From the NCBI GenBank assembly GCA_029582165.1, contig CM055874.1, forward strand, positions 33,665,383-33,729,382: a stretch of 64,000 nucleotides of DNA. Reading direction: 5' to 3'. This DNA is from Portulaca oleracea. Lineage: Eukaryota; Streptophyta; Magnoliopsida; Caryophyllales; Portulacaceae. The notes below the pieces were generated by a model that saw only the letters and a program-made list of their open reading frames with translations, made no database searches and was not told the DNA's origin. Position 1 is the first letter of the stretch; the number at the start of each line of letters is the position of its first letter. The position numbers were made by a program, and so were the translations under genes. This document shows positions 52,101 through 64,000 of the stretch, in pieces.

Positions 52101-55100
52101 CTACACTTTGCATGATTTGGCAAGATAGTCACATCCCTGATAGAGTTCTAAACCAGGCTGGTCCAGTTCCTCTTGTTTCAAACAAACACAGCGTTTGCTC
52201 ATTTTCCCCGTCAATGCAATCTCCAACGGCCTCTGCATCAGCCTTGGATACCCATTGTCACACCATACCTGACACCACCCATTCCAACATGATAAATCAA
52301 ATCACATCCAACTCTTCATATGCTCACAAGTATATGGTATACTCCCAGCATGTTTGAATTTAAAAATGCAAGTGTTACCTCTCCACCTTCATCCTGACTC
52401 CACTTGGAATTGCAATTTGGAACTTTTTCTTCTTCATGCTTCTGCTTCTCCAAAAGCTGTGCACCTCTAGCAGCCTTTGCTTCTGCACCCTTCAAATGTT
52501 TTGAAGGTCTCCCTTGCTCATCATAGTAACGTCCCACCAATCTGCCAACATATCTGTAATACAGTCCCAACAACATGAAAATTATCGATAGTCGTCCAAT
52601 ACTTTTACCAACAAACCATAGGCAAATGCCAAAGTACGTTACTGGGCATACGTCAATTTTTTTCCTTTTTTTTAAAAAAAAACACAACAAATGTACCTTA
52701 CTGGGCACATGCCATTTTTTAAAATTAAATTAAATTAATTTTTTTTTTAAGGAAAGGTACTCCCCCAAGCACTGCTGGCAAGATTCCATTCCAAGCTAAT
52801 GGTTTGATTAATCAAAAGGATCTCAAGAGAATAAGATAATGTTTTAGCATGAGGAATGTGTTTCTTCTAGACTGGACCAGGTATGTAATATTAAATGCCA
52901 ACAAGAAGCTTGATGGGTGGCTGAAAAAAAAAAGGGAAAAAAAAACCCCTTACCCTGGGCCATGGTGATGAAGGTGAAAAAAAGAAGGGATAGTGAATGA
53001 ATAAGAGAAATCAAATGGAATGCAAAAGGAAGCAAATGGACCTGGGGGAAATATATCTAGGATACAAATCAGGCATCAGAAGTAGTTACTCTAAGTACCA
53101 ATTAATCAGTTGGAGAAAATCAGATGAATCAGGAAGAGAAACTTCTTGCAACATTGGCTAACAGGATTGATGTATTGACAAAAAAAAGAATGAATCTAAC
53201 TCTGTGGCAGAATAAATGTAGAGCGCATCATCTTCTACAGGTATGGATGAAATTGATGCTTCTCTACTATTTAAACCCAGTATTACACCTAGAAACAAGC
53301 AACCTTGATATGCTTAATGGGAAAATATTCACCGCATTAAGAAATTGATGTTTGATCTCAGATCAGATCATTGAGGTTCATTTGTGGTTTGCTTTGTATT
53401 AAGGGAGCAAACCCCGCTCTCAATGTGATGGAAAGACCCATGAATAGAATCTCCCTTGCACATAAATTTGTAATCCATAAAACCATGGAACATGAAGCAA
53501 CAAGAGATCCATAGACTCATAATCTCACTTGCACATAAAACACCAATTGTCCAATTCGAAATCGTCTAGCCTAGGAGGGTTACCTTGGCAAGAAACAGAA
53601 GGGCACTGGCACTGGCAGTACCTCATGTACGTTTTCAACTATTTGGAGAGAAAGAAATCAAAGAGTTTTTGAGGAAGTTGAAACTCCTCTTCAGCAAGTG
53701 AAAGACATTAATCAAGACCCTCTTTTTTTTAGGGATATTGGAAAGCTTAGATGTTCATGTTTTGATTTGCCAGATTTTGTGGATACCTTACATTTTGGTT
53801 GTACATAACTTCTATGGGATGCTAACTGTGCATCTGTTCTTTTCTTTATATTTATAATATTATTTCTTTTCCACAGCATTGTCGGGTCAGCTACCTAATA
53901 TGGACGTTCGAGTTCCAGGGAATTGATAGTTTGAGAAAACCATAGGTTTGAACAGAAGGCCCCTTGCCAATTGTACACCTAGACAAGATAAATCCAAAGT
54001 ACATTTTGTGTTCGTGCCAACTGAAATGGATTTGAAAAGACCTTTCCCTCAGCATCACACTTTGTTTTGTGAGAGTAATGAAATTTTGCCCCAGATGGTT
54101 TATAATTAGAATCCTATAGGATGTGTTAAATGTCGAGTGTTCGAACATATTGCTGACAATTGAACATTGTAGAAAGGAGAAAAGAGGAGAATGGAATCAA
54201 TGTAAATCAGAAGGATCAGCAGACAACGATCAGTGACAACAGTTCCCACTTACAAAGAACAAACTGAATAAATGGAAACCAGGGAGGTTGAGACACAAAT
54301 TTGTAAGCAAATTCCAATTTACTGGCAGAATTCAGAAGCAGGATAACTCCGGGGGCAGATAAGTTTCAGTACCCAAGTCAGAACAGGTACTTGTCAATAT
54401 TTAGTTTTGCCGCAGAGGAATGTATAACAGAAAGAAAGACAAATCGAAGAAATTGTAACCTGGAAATTTTGAAATACCCTTTGGCCAAGGAACATTACAT
54501 ATTTGAGATGAAACTTTTGGAACGTTCAAGGCATGCCCTTTGTATTTTTATGCCGAAATTTTGCTAAAGGAAAGGAAGTGCATGTGTACCCTTGGACTAT
54601 TTGTTTTTTTAAACGCGTACACACACAGACACGGAGATGGCTGTTCCTAGATCCCAAGGCAATAGTTTGGTACGGAAAAAAAGTACCTTACTACTACCTC
54701 TGTCCACAATTATTTTGTCAAAAACTACTTTCACAAAACCAAGAAATATAGGGAATGGAGCCGAAAATTTACACATTGTCAAAAATGTCAATGGAAATAC
54801 CGTTGGGAAGGGGTAAATGTACATTTATTAGTAAAATGGGTATATTGTTATTGGAATAGTAAAAGTTCGGTAATTTAACAAATAAAAAGGGATAGGGGTA
54901 GTAGGTCAGAAGCCGACAAATACTATCAAGGAGCTCTTTAGAAATGTTTAAGGTACACAAAGTTGTGAGAAACACAAGTTAAATTTAGTTTGTGTGCTGC
55001 CACTGCTACTAAAACTACAGATCTAGATGGTAAGGAAGATACAAGTGCCAGAACCCCGGACCCAAGGTTTGAAGCTCAAAGCCTCAACCACCAGTTGAAG

Positions 55101-58100
55101 AAGGGGGGGACACCAGTTCAACACAAAGTGTCAGCAGTATGAAACTCACTTCAGAGAATTTCTTTTCCAATGGCTCAGAGGCATCACCCCCACAATACCC
55201 AATCCCCCACGAAAACGAAAGATAAGACACATAAAGTTGTTTTCTGTTGGGAGTCTTGCATGTCATCCATATGCGTAATGTGAAGAAATTGTTTTAATTG
55301 CTGTGTATATTTTTCTTCAATTTGTGGGTGCAATTTTTAAGAACACCTCTTTGCTTGTGTGGGTAAGAGTGCTCATTATAAGGATCCCAAGTCAGACAGA
55401 ATACACACCTGATGTTTTTGTTAGGGGTTAGTTGAGAGGAAGGGGGAGGTCATTTGTACCAGAAACAAAAGAGCTAAACAGTGACTCACTTGTATGTTCT
55501 GAAATAGAAATCCCTCCAGTCAACGACACTTTTTACCTGAAGGGGCAAAGAGATCAAGTCAAGCAACACTACAATTTTTATTGTTCCTGTACTACATCAT
55601 AATGAATAAGTAAGAAGCACACGGGATTAAGACATGGACAGATGTTGAATGGTTCGACTCATGTAAGGTAATGATCTGGATCTACTAAATGAGCATGCAA
55701 GTATGATCCACTTTGATACAATAATTATGCAAGAGAACAGATGATTTATGAACTCATGATATCTCAGATGAGCCATTGTCCACAAAGAACAAAATTGATG
55801 TCTACAACCTCACTGCTAGATAGCCCCTGTAGAGAATCGGTGAGTCCATCCCCTGCATTGAAGAGCGACTGCAAAGATTTAACCAAGGTGCAATACAATA
55901 AACAGATTTTTTACATATATACGCCCTGAGGTTCAGCATAATTACAAAGTGACCCATGTCGTTTGCAACTTAACTTTCATACCCCTCGCTTTTGCTACTA
56001 AATATATTTCCATCCAAAACATAGTTTTTGAGACTCAACGAACCAAAATGCCCCCACCAATGTGTTTTACATAAACTATTGTTGACTCTTTTACTAATTC
56101 CGGCCCAAAATAATATTTTATAAATGTGTGTTTGGATCACAATAATTCCAACTTGAAACAAAAAGGTTGATGAACCTAAAATAAAATATAAATGAAATGA
56201 AGTAAAATGAAAATTAGGGGGCCATCATACGTTTACTAAAAACACATTGGTATGGACATTTTGGTCCATAAGTCTCAAAAACCACGCTTTGGTCAGAAAT
56301 GTATTTAGTAGCAAATGTGAAGGGTATGAAAGTTAAGTTGCAAACGGCATGAATCACTTTGTAATTATGCCAAACCTCAGGGGCAAATATGTAAAAAAAT
56401 CCATATAAACTGCAGTTGCTGATTCATTGCATTTTTTTTTTTTTTTTTTTGCCATCTGAGCAGCAACTTGGAGCACTTCTAAGACCTAAGTACATGCACC
56501 GCAAGAATTCATTTATTGTTTTCTTAAAAAAATTATAGAACATCTGAAAGTCTTGAAAATATAAACATGGCCACTGCCATCTGTTCTAATGACAACATTC
56601 ATGTTAATAAGGCAGTGGTTCACATGCCGTTACTTTCTTGGTCAGATTTTCACTCACATCTACAAGTTCTTGCTCTTGTCCGATAAACAAACTATGAGAA
56701 ATAGCCTCTGTAAATGGTGTTATTTACCATCCAATGAGAAATTCCTGCCATCCTAAAAGTGTTTAAAGGATGTGATGGTGACACCTCTTGGAAATATGTA
56801 GTATAGATAACAATTCAAATGTGGATCACACTGATTGGGTTCAGGAAATTCAAATCTTCACAGTAACAATTGTCTCTAAAAGGCCATCATAAACATCTTC
56901 ATCTTTGAGAACAAAAATTTAAGATAGACACTCTTTTGAACAGTCAATAGCTCCTTTTATGATAATGATACCCAATCCAGAACACAAATTTCTTTGATAA
57001 ACTCTAGTGCTTGCTTCCATAAACACACTTTTGAACAGGCCTGCAATGCCTAAGATCATCTTTAAGAATTGAAATTAAGGGCACAAATTAGTTGTCAATA
57101 GATAGAATTCAAATATTGCATCCTGGTGGGAGGTTGCAATATAGGGAGGTGCTGATTTCGATGCCAACAAAATATGCTGTTAACGAGAATGTATCACTAT
57201 AGGAGATATTCAGGCACATAAAAACAATTCAGCTTTGTCGCCATCATTCAACAACTAGAAGCTTATGTGTACAGTGGATGTCCGTCTCCCCCCCCCCCCC
57301 CCAAAAAAAAACACAAAAAACAAGGGGTGGGGGGAGGCGCCTTCGTTAACTTCTTCCACTCATCAAAATGACGCAATCCCAGAAAAACAACTTTAAATAC
57401 ATGAATCTAGGTGCAGCAAATCACCCATCTAGATTCATTCCATTATAGCTCATACCCTACTGAATCTATTTGTTGAACTCAATTCATACCTGTGAAATTT
57501 CCTGAAACAAATGCTCGTGAAGCGTCTCTGCAGTTGAAGGAAATTAGAAGTCAGGGATACACATTTAAGGAAATATCTAGCTGAAGAAGATAACACCAGG
57601 TAAGATTATGCAACATTCAGCAAACTGCCTCAAATAATCTAACGACCACCATTTGTAATTATTCAAGGTAGGATAAGCATAACACATTCACGTCGGGAGG
57701 CAGTTCACAATTTAATATTTCTAGATTTAGCATCAAGTATTTGAGAAAAACTTCGAGACTATAGAAAGCCTAATATTAAGGTAGCAATTTAATGCCTAGT
57801 AATGTACACCAAACCAGTGAAAAGATAAGGAATTCAAACATTCAGATGGACATCAAAGTGAACTGTAGAGATGACCTCCAACCATTTCAACCAAGTCAGG
57901 CAAAAGAAGTAAAGCATTTCCACTATGAAGAACCAAGAAAGAAAGGATTTGGGCATCCTTTGTCAGCTTAGTCAACATTTTCGAATCTGTGTGACCCAAT
58001 GAAGCAGGATGGGGAGAGAAAGGTTATGCACAAAAGTAAGAGAGGGTACAAGCACCTTTGGTCTTTTGTCAGCTCCAAGACAGTCCGCATGGTCCTGAAT

Positions 58101-61030
58101 TAGGTAGATTCATGGTACTCATTGAATAGCAATACTCAATCATTAGGACCGTTTGGTATGGCACATTGTGAGGCTAACCTATGAGGTCCGTCCTATCCTA
58201 GTTCACTTAACACCCTGTTCTTCTTAGCAGTTTGACCAGTGTTCGACACTAGCAAATGCTACCTAGAAACTACAAGGATCATGGTGCATTTGCAAATGAT
58301 ACCCAACCAATTTCATTCTTAAACGCATATTCCCGCTGTTGTAGCACATATCGTACATTAACAGGGTCAGCCATGTGAGATATTCTGAATGAATCTTCAG
58401 CGCGGGGGGTTTGTTACTGGGAAGAACTTTTCCCAATGGGAACTTGTATGTGCTCATTCAATCATTAAGTTATTTATTGAAAAGGCTCAGCAACGTGATG
58501 CCAGTTCACCACTTGCTTAATTTATCCAAAAGAAAACATCAGGAACCCACTGTGTAACTCGCCATCCACTAAATAGTCATTAGTTTGTAGCTCAGGAAGC
58601 CAATCACTGTCATAAATAATTTCAAGCATGGCTGAAATAAAAACACCTATAGGCTGTAGCTAAGCAGGCTTGCGGGTGGGGCTGAAATACTAATGCTAAA
58701 TATTGCATGTGCTGGGGAAAAAGGAACCCCATTTCAAAGAAATCTAGTCCTGGAGATAGGTTCTGAAACCAGTAATAGGATTCAAAAAGTAGAACTACTC
58801 CAGGAGATAAATTGAATAGTCAAATTCAAAACTATAGTCAATTGATCGGGCACCTAGACATAGGACATGCGGAACCATCCAGAAGTATACTTTGTGTTTC
58901 AGTTTATCTGGAACTAAAAAGTAGATTCTGAAATGAAGACTAGAAACATGAACATCAAAGGAATAACAACATTACAAATTCATCCAAAACAGGAGAAGAG
59001 GGGAAGATAAGAAAAGGAGTAACGACCTTCCGGCAAAATGATTGTAACCTCCTCCAATGCCATAGTGAGATTTCCCCTTTGTCACGTCAAACACGGAGCT
59101 GATACCCATGAACAACATGCAAGGAGGAAAGAGTAAACCAAACATTAGTTGTTTTTAAATAAAAACAATAAAGAAAGAATCATTTAATTGGAATTCATTT
59201 CATACTCGATCATGACTGAAACTGCATTTTGAATCCCTAGATTCTGTCTCGAGGGGGAATGATTATGAATATTTGGTCCAAATTTTAGATGCCCAGCCTG
59301 GATTTGACTGGAATTCTTTCTATTTGGGGTCAACAAAGATATTTGATGAAAGAATAGAAGCTTCCATTCTCAGTTCCAGTCAAATCCAGGCCGGACACCT
59401 AAAATTTGGACAAAACGTTCATCACCATATCCCTCTGGAGTGAATCTAGGGACTAAGATGCAGTTTCGGTCCTGATTGCGCTTTCTACGCTGCAGCAAAA
59501 TATAAGTATCAGCCAAAGTGCCGAAAGTTAATGGTGAACCATTTTTCAGTAGACAATGACATATTGATGTTCTGCATGGCTGATGAATCAGAGCATTTCA
59601 ATGCTTTTCTAATAGTTGAAGAGTTAAGGACAAATCACAAAAAGTGATCTAGAGACTATATCCCACCAACTACAAGAAGACTTACTGAAATAACTAGTTT
59701 ACGGAGGGTGAGACGTCTCTTATAGATATCCAAGATTACTTATTAGGCCATTAGCCCCTCCACCTAGACATCCAAAGAGAGTGACGCGCTCGCAAAGTAG
59801 ACAGCTAGCAAGATTCACATTTCGGATCCACGGCACTATTACATTCCTTTCCTAGAAGACTCCAGTTACTTGACACTGTCTAGATCGGGTTATTGCATTT
59901 TGCACAATTTCTCTTATTCTTTCACAAAGCACACTCAAACAAATAGTGGCACTTTCTAGCAACCTCCTTTGGAGTAGGCAGGACAGGCATGAGGAAAAGA
60001 TCCTCTGGATGGTTAAATGAGATTTGGAGTTTAAAATGGACATGGACGCCTCAGGATATAGGGAAGTAAAACAACCTGACCATTGCTAGTGTTTTGGAGT
60101 TAGTTCTACAAGGCTGGAAACGAGATGTTCTTAGGTACACCTTAGTCTATCTAGCAAGGTAGTTCCTTTCACACTTGTTTTCGGAGATATAAAGAAAAAA
60201 TAGGGGGTTACGGATAAAGAAAAAGGGAAAAGGGAAGTCATAGTTGTTGGTTCTACCTAAGAATTTGCTGTCGGAAACATATTTACAACTGGCTGTATAA
60301 TTCTAGAGGACTTCTACTTTAGATGGAATGCTGTGATGATGAATGCACTTCCACAAGTGGCTCCCAGTTACTCTATATAATTCTAGACAGCACAGCAGTT
60401 CGTTCCCCTGAGCACGAATGACCGGAATATTATTGCCACATCCGTTTATCCATTCTGGAGATGGAATTTATCAAATTCAAGTGTAATAGAATGACAGTAC
60501 TTGGCAGCCAAAAACATTATATACACTGCAGTATATGAAGAAGAAAAGGATCAGCATCTTCATCTCCAAATAGACCGACTGATTCTTGATTTTACAAGTT
60601 ATGGCAGCAGAGAAACTCCAAAAACCATAGCTTCTTAACATTAGCAACAGGCAGAGAAACTAGAAGCAGTTCATAAATCACATTTGGCAGGTTTAAATCT
60701 TATGTAACTTTGAAAAAGAAGCCATTTTGAAGCAATTTAGATAGCAAGAAAAGTACCCGAGTATTCCCAACAAGATGGGCAATTTATCGTCAGTTCCATT
60801 GTAGAGAGCCAATTCCTCTGCAGTGAACAACCTCTGTATGAAACAGTCATAGCTGCGATTTCAACCCAAAAAATGGGAAAGAGAAGCAAAGAGATGAATT
60901 AAGTCAAAGATAAAAAGGGTACCACTGTTTGACGCTGATCTTCATCTTGGTGGGTTTGGAACAAGAATCTCAAGGAGAAAGCTCCAATGGCTACCAAAAC
61001 TGCAATGCCCACAAAAGCTGATCGACTCAT
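52101..61030 (-). CDS. MAPR4: Cytochrome b5-like heme/steroid-binding protein of the MAPR family (neuferricin/MAPR4-like), 8 exons
   Basis: Exons 61030-60923, 60833-60757, 59098-59027, 57527-57490, 55852-55809, 55536-55490, 52553-52379 and 52268-52101 join in phase into 243 codons (242 aa). All borders are GT-AG. Residues 5-24 form a hydrophobic anchor or signal (AFVGIAVLVAIGAFSL). The cytochrome b5-like domain spans about 37-135: RLFTAEELALYNG, PILLGILGSVFDVTKGKSHY, GYNHFAGRDASRAFVSG, LSSSEVKSVVDWRDFY. A Cys-containing C-terminus follows (CNSKWSQDEGGEVWCDNGYP, SKRCVCL, GCDYLAKSC), as in the CYB5D2/neuferricin branch. Members bind heme or steroids in the ER/secretory system. The layout matches the Arabidopsis protein known as MAPR4. 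The introns are large and several carry MITEs. The gene is intact. Confidence 0.93.
52554..55489 (-). other. Sixth intron of the MAPR-family gene
   Basis: 2.9 kb. It contains a Stowaway copy (54694-54901) and an unclassified tract at 53100-54330 with broken short frames. No intact nested gene. Confidence 0.55.
54694..54901. mobile_element. Stowaway-type MITE in an intron
   Basis: Starts CTACCTCTGTCCACAATTA and ends AAAAAGGGATAGGGGTAG, with TA at 54692-54693 and 54902-54903. Its interior resembles the copy at 38039-38285 (CACAAAACC.A..AATATAGGGAATGGAGC type block). Confidence 0.85.
55907..56401. mobile_element. Inverted-repeat MITE in intron 4 of the MAPR-family gene
   Basis: The left arm (TTTTTTACATATATACGCCC onward) and right arm (ending GGGGCAAATATGTAAAAAAA) are complements for about 150 bp. 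They share CATAATTACAAAGTGA, GCAACTTAACTTTCATAC and CATTTTGGT-type blocks. It is non-coding. The duplication is unclear because both ends are T/A runs. Confidence 0.75.
57283..57310. repeat. Poly-C / poly-A tract
   Basis: A run of about 19 C followed by about 10 A in the fourth intron. A likely sequencing trouble spot. Confidence 0.9.
59209..59479. mobile_element. Palindromic MITE in intron 2 of the MAPR-family gene
   Basis: The arms pair across the centre: ACTGAAACTGCATTTTGAAT / complement at 59455-59475, CCCTAGATTC, GTCCAAATTTTAG and CCTGGATTTGACTGGAA. It is non-coding. The target duplication is not resolved. Confidence 0.7.
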
Positions 61031-61214
61031 CTCCTCCAACTCTCTTCAAATTCAGGCACTCCGCTTGTCGCAGTAATTTACAACTCTTTTACTGCACAAA
61101 ATTTATTTATTTTTCCTCAATTGGTACTTCTCAAATTTTGCCGAATAATTTTTTTGTTCCTCAATTGGTACTTTTCAAATTTTACGGAACAAAATTTTTT
61201 TTTTTTCCAATGAA

Positions 61215-61590
61215 AATTCTACCATAGTTGAATTTATTTTCAACTATGATAGTTGAAAATTTTATACCATTCATTTATCAAAAATAAATCATATTTGTTA
61301 AAAAGATTTATATCCTCCTAAACATGGTTATTGTAACAATTTATTTTGATCAACCTACATTGATTTTGAATTTTATGGTAAAATTAATGGTATTTTCATT
61401 TTTCAACTACGATTGTTGAAAAAAAAAATTATGATATAATTTCTTTAAAAATATTCAATTTTGTAAAAAATTATAACTTAACATATAGATTTACTTATTG
61501 TAACAAGTTCTATGGTGAATATATATATTAAGGATAATTATACATTTCCACTACCATACTTGAAAAAAAATTTCAACTATGGTAGAATCT
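61215..61590. mobile_element. Candidate MITE upstream of the MAPR-family gene
   Basis: ATTCTACCATAGTTGAATTT (about 61217) is mirrored by TTTCAACTATGGTAGAAT (about 61571-61588). Related TTTTCAACTATGATAGTTG blocks recur inside at about 61240 and 61400. Position is about 200-550 bp upstream of the start codon, so it may lie within the promoter region. Confidence 0.6.
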
Positions 61591-61786
61591 CCCTCCTTCC
61601 AATTGCTACTTATCAAATTATTGTAGTATTATTGGTAAGTAATGATAATATATTTCTTTACTATCCTTTCCTTTACCTATAATAAAACCCTGAATAAGCA
61701 GGCAGGCAGGCAGAAAGCAAACAAAATTTCCGTACCGTTTCGCCTCCTTTTATTGGAACTCTTCCTACCTGTTCACATTGAGTCTC

Positions 61787-62010
61787 CTTATTTTTGTTCT
61801 CCTACTTGCTTCCAATTATATACACTATTACTAGAGTACCATCTTGCTTGTAAATTTTCTTGATCTAATCCCCAATTCCTTCCAGATAATATAAAGATAA
61901 ATTATTTTTGTTCTCCTCTTTGCTTGCCTGCTTGCTTCCAATTATATACGCTAACAACATCCTTGTTAATTTTTTGGATTTACTCCCCAGTTCCTTCCAG
62001 ATAAAGATGA
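61787..62010. repeat. Direct duplication of about 110 bp
   Basis: TTGCTTCCAATTATATAC and CCTTCCAGATAA occur twice in the same order (61808/61933 and 61879/61993), so an imperfect tandem duplication lies here. No gene. CAGG tetranucleotide repeats (61699-61712) lie just before it. Confidence 0.65.
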
Positions 62011-62320
62011 AATGAAATCTTCCTATTTTTTTACCACTTGGTCCAATTAGACATGGCCACCATTTACAGTCCAAATTTGACACATACTCCTTTTGTGTAG
62101 TTCAACAGACATCTGCAAATATAGAAGGGCAACTACATAGTTGGAGATATATTGGTGATTGCATTCGAAGCCCCCCATAGATCGACATCATCTTGTCCGC
62201 CTAGCAACATGTCCCTTCTTTATGATTTTGCCTGATTTCTTCCAATCGTGTACAAGTCTGTCTGTAATATGTCTGTTTGATTATTTATATGGATGTTATT
62301 CGTTGTTCACTTTGCTAATT

Positions 62321-63912
62321 GATGTATTTGGCGTGGGCCAAAATGAAAATTATGATGTATAATGGGATCAAAGATTGTATCTTGACCAATTACACATCAA
62401 GGGAGACGTGCAACCAATCTCAACATGGGACGCTTCAAGTGAATTAGGGTAAAAGGTAGGGTGCTTCATGAGGGAAAGATGGAGTCTTGGAGAGAATTGA
62501 GATGGAGAAAGATGAGATCTTTGTGGAGTTTGAGAGAGGAGAGATGGACGAAAAATAGGGGAGGACTTTGGGATTGGCGTGAGGTCTTTTGTGAGGGAGG
62601 AGAGAGTATGAATGAGAGATTTGAGATAAGGATGTTTGAGAGAGTAAGAGTGAGGGAGAGATTAGGGTTTGAGAGAGAAATTGGAGGAGACGTTTTGAGA
62701 GAGGGAAAGAGAGGATGAATGCATGAGAGAGATTTTGAGAGAGAGTGGCGTGAGATTAAGAGAAAGAGAGAACTAAGATATTTTTGGTTTTTATGAAAAG
62801 AAAAGTTTTGTTTTTGGATTTTGATTTAATCAAACTAGAAAGAAAGAAAACGAAGAGAAAGATTTGTCTTAACTATATTGATAGAAAGATAAGAACGGAT
62901 AGATCTAGGTTTCTAATCTTGAATCCACAAGAAAGACAACCTAGGGCTAACTTGATCTAGACCGCAACCTAGGATCAAGCTCTTCCTAACCACTTGGGTG
63001 TCATGCCAAGATACAATAGAAGAAAGGGGGTGAGGGTTTACCCAAACACTCGAGAGAAAACTAAAAGCTTAACTATTTTCATAATTCAAAGTTGGATATT
63101 TTTGAGAGGCTACAAGCCTAGCTATTTATACTACTAAAGTCCTAAACCTCCTAGGACTCTCAAGATTGGGATGCAAGCCATCTTCTCCTACTAGGACTCT
63201 ATTACTTGGCATGCAAGCCAATGACTCCTAATACTAGACGCCATCTACTCCATCTCCTCCTTGGATTAGGACTCCTTATCCTAAGGGGAGTTGGTTACAA
63301 GAGATAATAATCCTTTTAGGACTTGGCTTTCCTCATCCAAGTTGGATTAGTTACAAAATAAGCCAACCTTATCTAGGACTACATAGCTTGGCGCCTAATC
63401 TAGCATACCACACGCCTATCTCACACACACACACACACCTTCTAGATCATTCTAGAACATTCTAGACTATTCTAGATTAATCTAGTCTCCTACGACTTAG
63501 TGTCCAAGTTTATATATATTACTTGGCACCTCACACAACTGGAAATGTAAATAAAACCCTAGAAATGTAAAGAAATACATCAAAAGGCCAAAACTGTGAA
63601 CTTCTTCTTGAAATGGACAGAAATGTGAAGTTCATCTCAAAATGATCAGAAATGTGAACTTCATCTTGAAATGGTCAAAACTGTGAAGTTCAACTTAGGC
63701 TTTGTACTTGGGCCTTTAGTTGTGGACTTGGACTTGCCATGGATAGGTTTCCATAATCTTCCATGAATCTTGGGTCTCCAAAAGCAAGCCCATGGCTATG
63801 TGAGTCTCCATCTCCTTCTATGAACCTATGGTCTCCAAAGGTGAGACCTAGGTTGAGCAATTCTCCATCATGGGCCTCCTTTGATGTATTTGGCATGGGC
63901 CAAAATACATCA
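62321..63912 (-). mobile_element. Solo LTR (1.6 kb) related to the gag-bearing element
   Basis: Begins TGATGTATTTGGC and ends CCAAAATACATCA. The duplication CTAAT is exact at 62316-62320 and 63913-63917. A TATAAATA box on the minus strand (63123-63130) and the block TGATGTATAATGGGATCAAA (about 62353) resemble the LTRs at 12238 and 16369, so the same orientation and a related family are likely. A 25-bp block TGATGTATTTGGC(G/A)TGGGCC is present at both ends as a direct repeat, so a very short terminal-repeat element is an alternative reading. Frames inside are not genes. Confidence 0.7.
63421..63440. repeat. (CA)n and TCTAGA-type repeats in the solo LTR
   Basis: A short CA run is followed by several copies of ATTCTAGA-like sequence (63441-63485). 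Confidence 0.8.
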
Positions 63913-64000
63913 CTAATTGATATGGTTTAGGTTTTATGGAAGAATAACAATTTTTTGCCATTTCATTTGATATAATGGATGTTGTTCGTTGTTCACTTTA

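Noticed and set aside
53100..54330. Possible LINE or gag fragment with a zinc-knuckle-like CVKCRVFEHIADN
   Set aside because: Only one short CCHC-like string ending in a stop. Neighbouring frames are broken and no RT or endonuclease block is visible. Too weak to annotate as an element.

Overview
The window is nuclear DNA of a flowering plant, most likely a eudicot. The evidence is GT-AG spliced genes with close Arabidopsis-type homologues, plant-only families (plant mobile domain, Stowaway MITEs, Tat-lineage Ty3/gypsy elements with a second, archaeal-type RNase H), and low gene density in a transposon-rich, AT-rich background. I cannot name a species.

Layout. 1-10,150 is intergenic DNA built from nested non-autonomous elements: microsatellites, long-inverted-repeat elements with 9-11 bp target duplications (4909-6186, 6537-7642, 9041-9376), hAT-like MITEs (8250-8862, 9466-9982), and a retroelement-like tract with a repeated CpG-rich motif (about 3290-3735). 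10,154-36,367 is one old retroposition event later enlarged about tenfold. A minus-strand retrocopy of a TPR-protein mRNA, with a poly(T) tail on the + strand and a 16-bp target duplication at both far ends, was split by two LTR retrotransposons. The first is a young, minus-strand, non-autonomous gag-bearing element (12,238-17,414). The second is an 18.6-kb plus-strand Tat-lineage Ty3/gypsy element (17,555-36,169). The Tat element has degraded gag-pol and, downstream of integrase, two intron-containing antisense genes (DUF7745-like and plant-mobile-domain-like). Its non-coding parts are studded with a CpG-rich palindromic motif, core ATCCGCGCGGAT.

36,370-64,000 is the gene-bearing part. A solo copia-type LTR (36,813-37,348) and two Stowaway MITEs come first. 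Three intact host genes follow: an aldo/keto reductase (minus, 10 exons, 42,810-39,892), a GRF/CCHC zinc-knuckle protein (plus, 4 exons, 45,916-51,000), and a MAPR/neuferricin-like cytochrome b5-domain protein (minus, 8 exons, 61,030-52,101). I reconstructed every exon of these three by reading phase, and all junctions close without a frameshift. The first two genes are divergently arranged across 3.1 kb of MITE-rich DNA. The last two are convergent, with 1.1 kb between their stop codons. A 1.6-kb minus-strand solo LTR with a 5-bp target duplication closes the window (62,321-63,912).

The genes do not form a functional cluster. The unusual material is in the mobile fraction: a palindromic motif that spreads only through non-coding parts of the Tat element, antisense genes that keep their introns inside a retrotransposon, a non-autonomous element whose very diverged pol remnants still lie in long open frames, and a foldback element whose microsatellite core continues the palindrome.
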